NCBI RefSeq assembly: GCF_000014745.1
Contig: NC_008347.1
Span: forward strand, 2,992,001-3,056,000
Direction: 5' to 3'
DNA: 64,000 bases
DNA from: Maricaulis maris MCS10
Lineage (GTDB): Bacteria; Pseudomonadota; Alphaproteobacteria; Caulobacterales; Maricaulaceae
Both the position numbers and the translations under genes were made by a program. Of this stretch, positions 8,632 through 18,372 are shown in pieces (positions within the stretch are counted from its first letter, which is position 1; every line of letters begins with the position of its first letter). Under the pieces are notes generated by a model. That model was not told the DNA's origin. It made no database searches and saw nothing but the letters and a program-made list of their open reading frames with translations.

Positions 8632-10278
8632 TCACCAGAAGCGGATATAGATGGCCACCAGGATCGCGATTATCACCAAGCTGGCCAGGTTGAAGACAGG
8701 CTCGGTAGCGAAGCGGATGCCACTCAGGTCGACCGGCCGGTTTTCAGCCGGACGTCCTGTTAGCAGCGACACCAGCACACCGATCCCGACACAGAGCATG
8801 AAGACGATCCAGATCCGCACCACGAAAGGCAGGTCCAGCTCGGCCAGACCGAGGACGGCCAGCATGTTGGTGCCCACGCCACCCAGTGCTGCGGGATGCG
8901 CCAGCAGCCAGAACAGGAAGGACAGCAGGACCGACGAGATCAACAGGGCGAATGCGCCCATCGTGTTGGTCCGCTTCCAGAAGAATCCGAGCAGGAAGAC
9001 GGCGACAACACCCGGCGCCACAAAGCCCGTATATTCCTGGATAGTCTGGAACGCACTTTCCATCCCGCCAAGGAAGGGTTGTGCCAGGACCAGTGCGATC
9101 AGCATGGCCGTGAACGCCGCCAGACGGCCCACGCCGACATAGTGCTGTTCGGATTTCTCCGGCCGCATGGACCGATACATGTCCATGGTGAAGATCGTTG
9201 AGATCGAATTCATCATGGACGCCAGGGACGATACGATCGCCGCAATCAGTGCCGCGAAGACGAGGCCACGAACACCGGTCGGCACAAGCGTCATCAGGAC
9301 GCCGTAGGTACTGTCAGGCCGGTCGTCCAGAGCGGCCTGATCCAGCAGTCCGTTTTGAGCCAGGTATAGCGCTGCGATGCCGGGCACGACGACGATGACC
9401 GGGATCAACAATTTCAATCCGGCCGCGAATGCCAGGCCTTTGCGCGCCTCGCTGAGGCTCTTGGAACCAAGCGCACGCTGGATGATGTATTGATTGAAAC
9501 CCCAATAGGAGAAATGCAGGACCCACAATCCGCCCAACAGTGTCCAGATCCCGGGGAGGTCGGAATAATTGGGATGATCGGAATTGAAGATCATTTCGAA
9601 ATGAGCGGGGATCTCATTGATCAACAGGGTTGCGCCCATCCAGGCCCCTGCGCCGTCGCTGACCAGTCCCAGCGAAATCCAGGTGATCAACAGGCCGCCG
9701 ACGATCAGCACAACGACCTGGACGATATCGGTCATGGCCACCGCTTTCAGGCCGCCATAGAGCGAGTAGACCACTGCAAACGCCGCAAGGGCGATCATGG
9801 CCGGCAGCACCGCCATGCCTGTTACCGCATTGAGCGCCAATCCACCCAGCCAAAGCACGCTCGTCAGATTGACGGCCGTATAGAGTGCGATCCAGAACAC
9901 CGCCATGATCGACTTGACGCCCCCGCCAAAACGCTGGTCGAGGAATTGCGGCATCGTGTAGACATTGCGGTCCAGGAAGACCGGCAGGAAATACTTCGCG
10001 ACAATCAGCAGGACAATCGCGGCCTGCCACTCATAGGCCGCAATGGCGAGGCCAACCACATAGCCCTGACCCGACATGCCAATGATCTGTTCGGCTGAGA
10101 TGTTTGCGGCAATCAGTGAGGCGCCAACAGCCCACCAAGGCAGGGCCTTGCCAGCCAAAAAATAGTCTGTGGAATCCTTTTTGTGACCCGCCTTCTCGCG
10201 GCTCACCAGAAATGCAATGCCGATCAACGAAACAGCGTACGCTGCCACGATAATCAGGTCCAAGCTGGATAGGCTCAT
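8632..10278 (-). CDS. SGLT-type sodium/sugar symporter (SSS family)
   Basis: A 548-residue sodium:solute symporter with about 14 predicted helices. Features of the sugar branch are visible: an ISAEQIIGMSGQGYVVGLA segment near residue 60, WWAVGASLIAANIS, and a GxNQYIIQR-like stretch (GFNQYIIQRAL). Members of this branch move glucose or galactose with sodium, which suits a marine bacterium. A strong GGGGGGA site precedes the ATG at 10278. It is the first gene of a two-gene unit with gluconokinase, and a predicted LacI-type operator lies 55 bp upstream. The sugar is inferred. Confidence 0.9.
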   Translation of the reverse strand: MSLSSLDLIIVAAYAVSLIGIAFLVSREKAGHKKDSTDYFLAGKALPWWAVGASLIAANISAEQIIGMSGQGYVVGLAIAAYEWQAAIVLLIVAKYFLPVFLDRNVYTMPQFLDQRFGGGVKSIMAVFWIALYTAVNLTSVLWLGGLALNAVTGMAVLPAMIALAAFAVVYSLYGGLKAVAMTDIVQVVVLIVGGLLITWISLGLVSDGAGAWMGATLLINEIPAHFEMIFNSDHPNYSDLPGIWTLLGGLWVLHFSYWGFNQYIIQRALGSKSLSEARKGLAFAAGLKLLIPVIVVVPGIAALYLAQNGLLDQAALDDRPDSTYGVLMTLVPTGVRGLVFAALIAAIVSSLASMMNSISTIFTMDMYRSMRPEKSEQHYVGVGRLAAFTAMLIALVLAQPFLGGMESAFQTIQEYTGFVAPGVVAVFLLGFFWKRTNTMGAFALLISSVLLSFLFWLLAHPAALGGVGTNMLAVLGLAELDLPFVVRIWIVFMLCVGIGVLVSLLTGRPAENRPVDLSGIRFATEPVFNLASLVIIAILVAIYIRFW

Positions 10279-10332
10279 ATTCCCCCCGTTTCGCCGTTGT
10301 TCGGCGATAGCTCTGCGCGCACTTCAGTGCGA

Positions 10333-10348
10333 CTGATAACGTTGTCAT
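10333..10348. promoter_or_regulatory. Predicted operator upstream of symporter/gntK unit
   Basis: CTGATAACGTTGTCAT is an imperfect dyad of the TTGAC-AACGTT-GTCAA family, keeping the AACGTTGTCA half exactly. It lies about 55 bp upstream of the symporter start, a normal repressor position. Confidence 0.5.
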
Positions 10349-10622
10349 AACGTTTGCCAATATAACGCGCCTGTCAATCCGCATGCGACGGCCCGATGAG
10401 GGCAATCTCGATCAGAAGCGGAGCCGCTGTGAAACGAATGGTCGGCCCGTATGTTGAGCCGGCAACGGACATCACTCGACGACCGCACCGCTCGATTCCA
10501 CTGAAAAACCTCCTGCCGCTTGAGTGGTCGCCTTGGAAGGCGGCTTGAAATGCCGGATCGAACCAGGCATCGGAACGAGGGTAGCTGGTCCCGTTCCAAA
10601 CGACTGAATCTGACGAACCATG
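10349..10622. other. Intergenic stretch without a recognised gene
   Basis: This lies between the symporter promoter and the 3' end of the amylase gene, both on the minus strand. The short open frames have no ribosome site or recognisable protein. I see no convincing terminator hairpin or RNA gene. Confidence 0.4.
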
Positions 10623-12014
10623 TCAGTCGAAGGAGGCGACAAACACCCGTGCCTGCCAGGGCCCCAGCTCCATCTCGGTTGAGTCGTCGAAGTGCTGGAT
10701 TTCCTCGCTCTGCCAGTCCCGGTAGGCACCCTGATGCGGCCCCGCGCCAAGCGTAACGACAACCGCAGAGTCGGTGAAATTGATCATACTGAGAACAGCG
10801 CTGTTCTCGTTGCGCCGGACAAAGCTGAACACGGCCTCTTCCCGGGAATTCGGTACGCCTTGCATCGGCGCCCCTGCCGCGCCCGCCCAGAGCGCGCTAT
10901 TGCCATGCCGCAGGGCAACCAACTGGGTGAACAACGTGTTCAATGGATGGTCTCGCCAGACAATCGGGTCTCGCTCGAAGAAGGCGAGACGATGCTCATT
11001 TCCCGCTTCCTGCCCGTTATAGATCAGGGGGATGCCCGAGCCGGTGAAGGACAGGATGATGGCAGCCTCGAGGGCGTCCCCGAAACGTTCAAACTGGGTT
11101 CCTTCCCAGGAATTCTGGTCATGGTTCGACGTGTAGCGCATGCGATAAGCGTCGCGAGGCCAGGTGTTGGCCTCATCGTAGAAATAGTGCCCGCGCAAGG
11201 CACCGGCATCGGCGTGACCCATGGCGACGTCGTGCATCATGTTGTTCCATGTCCAGGAATAAGTGGCATCGAACGCCTCGCGGTGCAGGTCGCGCTGTTC
11301 CCATTCGGCCAGCATGAAGACCGGCCGGATGGCGTCGAGCTCGGCGCGGACGCGCTCCCAGAAATCGATCGGGACAAATCCGGCCACATCGCATCGGAAG
11401 CCGTCAATGCCGACCTCACGGACCCAGAAGGCCATGCTCTCGGCCATGTAGTCGCGCAGTTCGACATTGGTGTAGTCAAAATCGGCGACATCACTCCAAT
11501 TGGTGCTGGGCGGCGGCTGGATTTCGCCGCGCCAGTCACGTGAATACCAGTCGGGATGGGCATCGACGAGCGGGCTGTCCCAGGCCGAGTGGTTGGCAAC
11601 CCAGTCGAGAATGACATGAAAGCCGAGATCATGGGCCTCGGCGATGAAGGCGCGCATGTCGTCCATCGTGCCGAGTTCCGGATTGACGGCCCGGTAGTCG
11701 CGGATGGAGTAGGGGCTGCCCAGTTCGCCCTTCCGGGCCTCGATACCGATCGGCTGCACGGGCATCAGCCAGAGAATGTCGACGCCAAGCTCGGCCAGGC
11801 GGGGAAGTTCTGCCTGTGCAGCCGCGATCGAGCCTTCGTCGGTAAACTGGCGCAGATTGATCTGATAGAGCACCGCGTCATGGCTCCATTCAGGGTGATC
11901 GATCCGGACCAGGTCCGCCCCGCTTGTTTCCGTCGGAACAGATTGCGCAATGCCCGGCGGCGCCAGTGCGATAACGGCCAACATAGCGGCCAGTGCTGTT
12001 CGAATGGCGGACAT
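10623..12014 (-). CDS. Exported GH13 alpha-amylase
   Basis: A 463-residue GH13 enzyme with a signal peptide (MSAIRTALAAMLAVIALA, cleavage after AQS). All four GH13 regions are present: ILDWVANHS (region I), GFRCDVAGF with the nucleophile Asp (II), FMLAEWEQ with the acid Glu (III), and YTSNHDQNSW (IV). It should cut alpha-1,4-glucans in the periplasm or outside. ATG 12014 is chosen over the in-frame start at 12068 because it opens the signal peptide and follows GGGAG. A TTGCA-N6-TGCAA palindrome lies 38 bp upstream. It diverges from a flavin halogenase gene. Confidence 0.92.
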   Translation of the reverse strand: MSAIRTALAAMLAVIALAPPGIAQSVPTETSGADLVRIDHPEWSHDAVLYQINLRQFTDEGSIAAAQAELPRLAELGVDILWLMPVQPIGIEARKGELGSPYSIRDYRAVNPELGTMDDMRAFIAEAHDLGFHVILDWVANHSAWDSPLVDAHPDWYSRDWRGEIQPPPSTNWSDVADFDYTNVELRDYMAESMAFWVREVGIDGFRCDVAGFVPIDFWERVRAELDAIRPVFMLAEWEQRDLHREAFDATYSWTWNNMMHDVAMGHADAGALRGHYFYDEANTWPRDAYRMRYTSNHDQNSWEGTQFERFGDALEAAIILSFTGSGIPLIYNGQEAGNEHRLAFFERDPIVWRDHPLNTLFTQLVALRHGNSALWAGAAGAPMQGVPNSREEAVFSFVRRNENSAVLSMINFTDSAVVVTLGAGPHQGAYRDWQSEEIQHFDDSTEMELGPWQARVFVASFD

Positions 12015-12052
12015 GTCACACTCCCATGATCGACAGGAATTATTGACCATCT

Positions 12053-12068
12053 TTGCATAAATTTGCAA
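12053..12068. promoter_or_regulatory. Palindrome TTGCATAAATTTGCAA upstream of alpha-amylase
   Basis: This 16-mer is an inverted repeat (TTGCA, six bases, TGCAA). The identical 16-mer occurs at 24961-24976, with the same 38-bp distance to the start codon of the GH97 gene. Exact sequence and spacing conservation at two alpha-glucan genes argues for an operator. The binding protein is unknown; the LacI protein at 20-21 kb is one candidate. Confidence 0.65.
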
Positions 12069-12233
12069 TGCCTGGGCCGGGACAAATTGTGATTATTTCT
12101 AACTTATAGGACAATCATAATTGTGCGTTGCGGCATGAAATTTTCACGCTTTGCGCGCGCCGCGGCATCGACAGGAGGCATCGAGATCGGTCAAGGTGGC
12201 ATTCGCCCGTCAAACCAGCCACGAGCCGTATTC

Positions 12234-13751
12234 ATGAGCACAACACCGAAGGGCCCGGCGCCCGGATTGCCCCGCATTGCCATTATCGGCGGAGGCTCGG
12301 CAGGATGGATGACGGCGGCCGCGATCATCAATGCCACGAAGGGCGCGGCCTCGCTCACCCTGGTTGAGTCAGAACAGATCGGTGTGGTCGGGGTGGGGGA
12401 AGCGACTATCCCGCCGATCAAGCTGTTTAACCAGATGCTCGGGATCGACGAAAATGACTTCGTGCGAGCCACCAATGGTTCTTTCAAGCTGGGCATCGAG
12501 TTTGTCGACTGGTCCCGCAAGGGGCAGCGCTATTTCCATCCGTTCGGCACACATGGCCGGGATTTCGACTCCGTCCCGCTCTATCAATACTGGTTGCGCG
12601 AGCGTAAGCGGGGCGATGACACCCCGCTCGACGCCTATTCAATGGCCTGGGAGATAGCCCGGCAAAACCGCTTCTCACCCCCCGCCAGGGACCCTCGCCT
12701 GGTGCAGTCTACCTTCGACTACGCCTATCATTTCGATACCATCTTGTACGGTCAGTTCCTGCGGCGTTATGCCGAAACGCGTGGCGTGGTGCGCCAGGAA
12801 GGCCGTGTGGTCGATACGCGCCGGACCGAGACGGGCGACGTGGAGGCGGTGATGCTCGAAGGCGGGCGCGCCGTGGAGGCCGACTTCTTTATTGATTGCA
12901 CCGGGTTTTTCGGCCTCTTGATCGAGCAGGTCCTGGAGACCGGCTATGAGGACTGGACCCATTGGCTGCCTTGCGACCGCGCCGTCGCAGTGCCCTGTGA
13001 GGGCGTCGGTGATTTCACGCCCTATACCCGGTCGACCGCCCGCGAGGCCGGCTGGCAGTGGCGCATCCCGCTTCAGCACCGGACGGGCAATGGCCATGTC
13101 TATGCCAGCCAGTTCATCAGCGATGAAGCGGCAACCGACACCCTGCTCGCCAATCTGGACGGCGAGCCGCTGGCCGATCCGCGGCTCTTGCGCTTCACCA
13201 CTGGCCGGCGGCGAAAATTCTGGAACCGCAATGTCGTCGCGCTCGGTCTTTCAGCCGGGTTCATGGAACCGCTTGAGTCGACCAGCCTCCATCTAATCCA
13301 GACAGGCATCAATCGCTTGTTGGCTTTGTTTCCTGGCACCGGAGACACACAGAAGGAGGCTGCCGAATTCAATCGGCTGACCGGAGAGGAATACGAGCGC
13401 ATCCGCGACTTCCTGATCCTCCACTATCATGCCACGACCCGGGATGACGCGCCGCTCTGGCGCCACACAGCCAACATGGCGATCCCCGACAGCCTCGCCT
13501 GGCGCATGGAACACTATCGCGCCAATGGTCGCCTCGTATCGCCCGGGACCGAACTGTTTCTCAATCCGTCCTGGATGGCCGTCTATGCCGGTCAGGAGAT
13601 CGAACCGGCCGGCCTGGACCCGTTGGCGGCCGCCAGTCCGGTGGACGGTGCGCAACGACTCGCCGGATTGCGCAGGGTGATGGCGGAGGCCACGGCGCCG
13701 GTTCCCGATCACCGGGACTATATCGAGCGCTTCTGCACAGCTGCGGTCTAG
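12234..13751 (+). CDS. Flavin-dependent tryptophan halogenase-like protein
   Basis: A 505-residue FAD-dependent monooxygenase-fold protein of the tryptophan halogenase family. It has the nucleotide-binding IGGGSAGW near the N-terminus, GVGEATIPP, NGSFKLGIEF (the Lys aligned with the catalytic lysine of PrnA-type enzymes), and GWQWRIP, the halogenase signature WxWxIP. PLESTS matches the chloride/FAD strap region. ATG 12234 is chosen because the finger starts a few residues later; an upstream in-frame start at 12123 adds an unrelated tail. A paralogue sits convergently at 13.8-15.3 kb. Members next to TonB receptors in Caulobacterales often have unknown substrates, so tryptophan should not be assumed. 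Confidence 0.88.
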   Translation: MSTTPKGPAPGLPRIAIIGGGSAGWMTAAAIINATKGAASLTLVESEQIGVVGVGEATIPPIKLFNQMLGIDENDFVRATNGSFKLGIEFVDWSRKGQRYFHPFGTHGRDFDSVPLYQYWLRERKRGDDTPLDAYSMAWEIARQNRFSPPARDPRLVQSTFDYAYHFDTILYGQFLRRYAETRGVVRQEGRVVDTRRTETGDVEAVMLEGGRAVEADFFIDCTGFFGLLIEQVLETGYEDWTHWLPCDRAVAVPCEGVGDFTPYTRSTAREAGWQWRIPLQHRTGNGHVYASQFISDEAATDTLLANLDGEPLADPRLLRFTTGRRRKFWNRNVVALGLSAGFMEPLESTSLHLIQTGINRLLALFPGTGDTQKEAAEFNRLTGEEYERIRDFLILHYHATTRDDAPLWRHTANMAIPDSLAWRMEHYRANGRLVSPGTELFLNPSWMAVYAGQEIEPAGLDPLAAASPVDGAQRLAGLRRVMAEATAPVPDHRDYIERFCTAAV

Positions 13752-13763
13752 GCCGGGACAGAG

Positions 13764-15278
13764 CTAGGCGTCGGCCGCTGCCGGGCAATGCCTGGCCAGA
13801 TAGTCCGCATGCGGCGGCAGAGTGGCCGCGGCCTGCCCGACGATCTTTAGGATATCGCCGAGAAAGCCTGCCAGCTGATCAGATGGCAAGGCATCGGCTA
13901 TGGGGTGATAGCCACGCGGCATCAACCCCTGGCCCAGCATGACCTGGAGCCAGCTTGAGTCGGTGAACAGGTCTTCTTCGCGATGGTAGAGGCGACCATT
14001 GGCGCGGAACAGGTCCATCTTGGCGGTCAAACTGTCGGGCACCGACATGGCCGCACAATCCTGCCAGAAGTCGGAGTCGGTCCGCTCGTTTAGATGGTAG
14101 TGCAAGATGATGAAGTCGCGAACGCGCTCATATTCGAGCACCATCTGGCGATTGTATTCGGTCCGGTCGGCTGCTGCGATGTCGCCATCGGGGAACATCG
14201 CGATCAGGCGGCTGATGCCGGACTGGACCAGGTGGATGGATGTCGATTCAAGGGGCTCAAGAAAGCCGGACGCCAGACCGAGTGCGACAACATTGCGGTT
14301 CCAGAATTGTTTGCGGCGCCCGGTCACGAAGCGGATCATGCGCGGCTCGGCCAGCGGCTTCCCTTCCAGATTGTCCAGCAGGGTGTCGGTCGCCTCTGCT
14401 TCGCTCATATGGGCGCTGGAAAAGACATGGCCATTGCCTGTCCGGTGCTGCAGCGGGATGCGCCACTGCCAGCCCGCCTTATGGGCAATCGATTGCGTGT
14501 AGGGACGGATAGGGGCCGCCTCGTTCGAGCTTGGGACCGGGATGGCTCGGTCGCAGGGTAGCCAATGGGTCCAGTCCTCATAGCCGGTCTCCAGAGCCTG
14601 CTCGATCAGCAGGCCCCGGAATCCGGAGCAATCGATGAACAGGTCGGCGGCCAGTTCGCGGCCATCCTGCAGGCAAACTTTGGAAACGTCACCGGTTTGC
14701 GGATCCTGCCGGCAGGTCTCGATCAAGCCTTCAATGCGCGAAACCCCACGCTGTTCAGCGTATTCGCGAAGGAAACGCCCATAGAGAGTCGCGTCGAAAT
14801 GATAGGCATAGCCAATACCCGACAGCGGCGAACTTCCGACTTTTTCCATCGGCGCGAACCGCATGTCCCGGGCTGCCGCGGTGTTGAGGCAATAGTCCCA
14901 CAAACTTGTGGTCGCCCCCTCGCTCCGCTCCCTCAGCCAGTAGTGGTGGAAGGGGACCTGCTGCAGGTTGAGGCCGATGGACCCGAAATTGTGGAGGTAG
15001 GCAGCCCCCTTGCGATGCCAGTCGATGAATTCGATTCCAAGTTTGAAGGACCCGTTTGTGCGGGCCACAAAATCGCGTTCTTCAATGCCCAGCGCCGCAT
15101 TCAGATGCTTGATCTGAGGGATGGTCGCTTCGCCGACGCCGACCGTGGCGATCTGGTCTGATTCAACCAGGGTGATGGACAGCGACGGACCGAGGAAGCG
15201 TGACAGGGCCGCGGCCGCCATCCAGCCGGCGGTTCCTCCGCCAACAATCAGGACGGATTTGATGCGGTTTGGCTTCAT
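13764..15278 (-). CDS. Flavin-dependent tryptophan halogenase-like protein (paralogue)
   Basis: A 504-residue paralogue of the adjacent halogenase-like protein. It shares GGGTAGWMAAAAL, GVGEATIPQIK, NGSFKLGIEF, ETGYEDWTHWLPCDRA, GWQWRIPLQHRTGNGHV and PLESTS almost word for word. It follows the TonB receptor gene on the same strand, separated by a hairpin terminator, so it may be made at lower level by readthrough or from its own promoter in the 137-bp gap. The placement behind a sugar-type TonB receptor suggests a role tied to the imported molecule or its aglycone. Halogenating activity is predicted from motifs only. Confidence 0.88.
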   Translation of the reverse strand: MKPNRIKSVLIVGGGTAGWMAAAALSRFLGPSLSITLVESDQIATVGVGEATIPQIKHLNAALGIEERDFVARTNGSFKLGIEFIDWHRKGAAYLHNFGSIGLNLQQVPFHHYWLRERSEGATTSLWDYCLNTAAARDMRFAPMEKVGSSPLSGIGYAYHFDATLYGRFLREYAEQRGVSRIEGLIETCRQDPQTGDVSKVCLQDGRELAADLFIDCSGFRGLLIEQALETGYEDWTHWLPCDRAIPVPSSNEAAPIRPYTQSIAHKAGWQWRIPLQHRTGNGHVFSSAHMSEAEATDTLLDNLEGKPLAEPRMIRFVTGRRKQFWNRNVVALGLASGFLEPLESTSIHLVQSGISRLIAMFPDGDIAAADRTEYNRQMVLEYERVRDFIILHYHLNERTDSDFWQDCAAMSVPDSLTAKMDLFRANGRLYHREEDLFTDSSWLQVMLGQGLMPRGYHPIADALPSDQLAGFLGDILKIVGQAAATLPPHADYLARHCPAAADA

Positions 15279-15349
15279 GCAAACTCACCTTGATCGACTG
15301 ATCCCGGACCTGGGCGTCGCGGGACAGCCAGTTTGACCTGCTGGCTGAC

Positions 15350-15385
15350 AAAGAAAAGCCCCTGCCCGCGAAAGCAGGCAGGGGC
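15350..15385 (-). terminator. Rho-independent terminator after TonB receptor gene
   Basis: On the minus strand, a GCCCCTGCC/GGCAGGGGC stem (9 bp, with inner pairing) is followed by a TTTTCTTT run. It lies 30 bp beyond the TonB receptor stop and about 70 bp before the halogenase start, and should end or attenuate the receptor transcript. Confidence 0.85.
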
Positions 15386-15414
15386 AGGATCAATCCCTTC
15401 GGGAAGGAATCGGA

Positions 15415-18180
15415 CTATCGGCGCCAGCTGAAGCCGATGAGGTAGGTCGCGCCATATTGCTGATAGTCCTTCACTTGGCGCGGGTCGTCGTTCAGATAGC
15501 TGACGAAGGCTTCATCGGTCAGGTTATTACCCTGCGCGAAGATGGACAGACCCTCAAACTGACCAGGGCCGAATTCATATCCGATCTGCGCATCAATGAC
15601 CGACTCGGCTTCGATGTTACGGAATTCACGGTTGGCACCGAAGCCAGTGACTTCACCAAGGAATTCCGAACGCCAGCGGTTCGAGACACGGGCTTCAAAT
15701 CCGCCGCGCTCGTAATAGACAGTCAGGTTGCCGACATTCTCAGACAGGCCCGGAATTGCGATCGGTGCCTGGTTCGGGTCCGGCTGGACCTCGCTCTCCG
15801 TATAGGAGTAGCTGGCCAGCAGGCCGAAGCCGTCAAGCCACGGAGCAACCGCGTCGCCCGGGATGTTGGTGGCCACTTCGATACCGCGGATATAGCCACC
15901 ATCGGTATTGACCGGTTCGTAGAGAATGCCGGTCGTGATGTCCGGGTTGGCAGCAATGAAGGCGCTGTCAAAGATCGCGTTGGCGGCATCCGTCATGTCG
16001 ATCTGGCGGGCCGAGGAACCGAACACGTAATTGTCGATATCCTTGTTGAAGATGGCGGCCGAGATATAACCGCCGCCGTCCGCGAAATAATGTTCGACCG
16101 ACAGGTCAATCGCGTCGGCGGTGACCGGACGCAGACGTGGTGAGCCACCCGAAACCGTCAGGCAGGACTGGCCGCCTGCGATATCGTAATTGGCTGCATT
16201 GAAGGCCGGATTACCGGTGCCATCATTGGTCGTGCAGACCTGATTATTGATGCCGATTTCCTGGGAAGCCCGAAGCTCGTCCATACGCGGGCGGGCCATG
16301 GTGCGCGCAGCACCGACGCGGACAAAGGTGTTTTCGGCGACTTCAAAGGAGAAGTTGGCACTCGGCAGGATGTGCGAGTAGCTCTCCGATTCCGTATAGC
16401 TCAGCAGGGCGCCCTGGCCGGCGCGCGGGCCGGTGGAGGATTGCTCGGTGTGCACGATCTGGAGACCGAAATTGCCGCGGACCGGCGTGTCGCCAAGGAA
16501 GGAATCCACATTGGCCTGGAGGTAACCGATCACTTGCTGCTCTTCCACGTCCCAGGATTTGGTCAGGACGTCGGCATTGAGGTTCGGGCGCAAGGAGTAG
16601 ACGCCGCTGTTCAGGAGCGAGATCGGGTCATAGCTGACCATGCCGGCAATGCCGATAAAGTCGAGGCTGGTCGGCTCAAGTAGCAGGTTGGACGGGATTG
16701 CCGTTGTATTGGTGGCGCCGCCATTGGCGAGATCGATGAAGTCCTCGACCGAACGCTTGGTTTTCTCGCGGTCCGTCGTGTACAGGCCCACCTCGACGCT
16801 CGAGAAGAAGCCTTGGGAAATTTCCCGCTCGGCTTCGACGCGCAGAGCCGTCAGCGTATCCTCGGTCGACGGACGCTTGATGAAACCGACCTGACCCCAA
16901 CCCTGCGGATCGGTCAGCAGCATCAGGCTCGGATCGGCATAATCCAGGCTGGAACCGAAGACAAAGCCGCCGCTGCCGCCAAGTTCGAAGGCCATCGTGT
17001 CGGATGCGCCGGTTCCGTAGCCGGAGCCGGTACCGGCATAGGATTCATAATCCGTGTCGTCGCGGGAGACGCTTGAGTAGGAAAGGTCGAGCGACCCGGT
17101 CCAGTGCTCATTGAGCGTCTGTTCGTGATTGATGCCGAAAGACATGACATCGGCTTCACGGAAGCGAGTGTCATTGCGAACCACGCCTTGCACGCCGGAG
17201 AACGTACCCGCGGTAACCAGGCCATCTTCGGTGGTGTAGCCCGGCTGCAGGGACGCGCCACTCCAGGCCAGGGGCAGCTCGATGCCGCGGAGGATACCGG
17301 TATCTTCAAACTGCGAATAGAAGGCGTCGATCGTGGTGTGGGAGTTCGCATTCGGCTCGAATTCCAGCGTGCCGACGAAGGCGGTACGCTCGAGCTCGCG
17401 GCTCTCGACATAAGGCTTGGCGCCGCCCAGAAGCAGGTCGCCAGCGCCGACGGTGGGGTAGCCCCAGGCATCCCAGCGTTCGCTTTGCGTCGGCGAGGAC
17501 TGGGTGGCAAAGCCAATGGCCAGGCCGATCGTGTCATCGGCGAACTGATCGATGTAGAAACCGGTCAGGCGGTGACCGCTGTCTTCGGAACCAGCATTCA
17601 AGGCGCCGTAGTTATTCCACTCATAGCGGGCCGACAGGGCGATGGTCTGCTCGTCTCTGTCGAGCGGGCGCACCGTGCGCAGGTCGGCGGTGCCAGCCAG
17701 GCCTTGGCCGACCAGCTGCGCGTCCGGCGTCTTGTAGACAACGACAGAACTGAGAAGCTCGGACGGATACTGGTCGAATTCAACGCCACGATTGTCGCCG
17801 GCGGTGACCTGCTCACGACCGTTGAGAAGAGCGGTTGTGAAATCCGGGCCAAGACCGCGAACCGAAATAACCTGGGCACGTCCGCGAAGGCGCTGGGCTG
17901 CAAGACCCGGCAGACGGGCCAATGACTCGGCGATCGAGTTGTCGGGCAGGCGCCCGATATCTTCAGCGGAGATGGCCTCGACGATGGACGTCGATTCCCG
18001 CTTGACCGCGATCGAGTTCTCGATGGCGCTGCGGAAGCCCGTGACGGTGATGACATCACTCGCCTGGTCGTCAGCATCGTCCTGTGCCGAAGCCGGTGCG
18101 GCCAAGGTCATGGACAGGGCCAATGTGGATGCCGCACTGGCCATCAGCCAGTCACGACGCGTGGTGCGTTGATTGATCAT
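15415..18180 (-). CDS. TonB-dependent receptor for alpha-glucan/maltodextrin-type sugars
   Basis: A 921-residue outer-membrane receptor. A signal peptide (with a twin-arginine-like TRRDWLM ahead of the hydrophobic core) is followed by a TonB box-like DVITVTGF, a plug domain with DIGRLPDNSIAESLARLPG and ISVRGLGPDFT, then a 22-strand barrel ending in an aromatic strand (LIGFSWRR). It belongs to the Caulobacter-type receptor subgroup whose members, such as MalA, import maltodextrins. The divergent GH13 alpha-glucosidase, LacI and MFS genes favour maltodextrin as ligand. GGAGGGAGG precedes the ATG. The 294-bp upstream gap carries predicted operators nearer to the GH13 side. Confidence 0.92.
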   Translation of the reverse strand: MINQRTTRRDWLMASAASTLALSMTLAAPASAQDDADDQASDVITVTGFRSAIENSIAVKRESTSIVEAISAEDIGRLPDNSIAESLARLPGLAAQRLRGRAQVISVRGLGPDFTTALLNGREQVTAGDNRGVEFDQYPSELLSSVVVYKTPDAQLVGQGLAGTADLRTVRPLDRDEQTIALSARYEWNNYGALNAGSEDSGHRLTGFYIDQFADDTIGLAIGFATQSSPTQSERWDAWGYPTVGAGDLLLGGAKPYVESRELERTAFVGTLEFEPNANSHTTIDAFYSQFEDTGILRGIELPLAWSGASLQPGYTTEDGLVTAGTFSGVQGVVRNDTRFREADVMSFGINHEQTLNEHWTGSLDLSYSSVSRDDTDYESYAGTGSGYGTGASDTMAFELGGSGGFVFGSSLDYADPSLMLLTDPQGWGQVGFIKRPSTEDTLTALRVEAEREISQGFFSSVEVGLYTTDREKTKRSVEDFIDLANGGATNTTAIPSNLLLEPTSLDFIGIAGMVSYDPISLLNSGVYSLRPNLNADVLTKSWDVEEQQVIGYLQANVDSFLGDTPVRGNFGLQIVHTEQSSTGPRAGQGALLSYTESESYSHILPSANFSFEVAENTFVRVGAARTMARPRMDELRASQEIGINNQVCTTNDGTGNPAFNAANYDIAGGQSCLTVSGGSPRLRPVTADAIDLSVEHYFADGGGYISAAIFNKDIDNYVFGSSARQIDMTDAANAIFDSAFIAANPDITTGILYEPVNTDGGYIRGIEVATNIPGDAVAPWLDGFGLLASYSYTESEVQPDPNQAPIAIPGLSENVGNLTVYYERGGFEARVSNRWRSEFLGEVTGFGANREFRNIEAESVIDAQIGYEFGPGQFEGLSIFAQGNNLTDEAFVSYLNDDPRQVKDYQQYGATYLIGFSWRR

Positions 18181-18372
18181 TTAGTCCTCCCTCCGGCGTG
18201 TCGACACGAGAACTGTCGCCGCCATTCGAATGCAAATTAGTGAAAATTGAGACTGGGAGCAACAAGCAATATTGCTTTTTGTTCACGCGAGGGCGAGGTG
18301 ATGCGTTGATGTTACACTGCGCGTGCACGGCATATTTGTTGTTATAGTGCAGAAAGGGAGCCGAAACTCTGA

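Noticed and set aside
15415-18180. True Tat export of the TonB receptor based on TRRDWLM
   Set aside because: Outer-membrane barrels need Sec export unfolded; the twin arginines are likely coincidental in a charged N-region.
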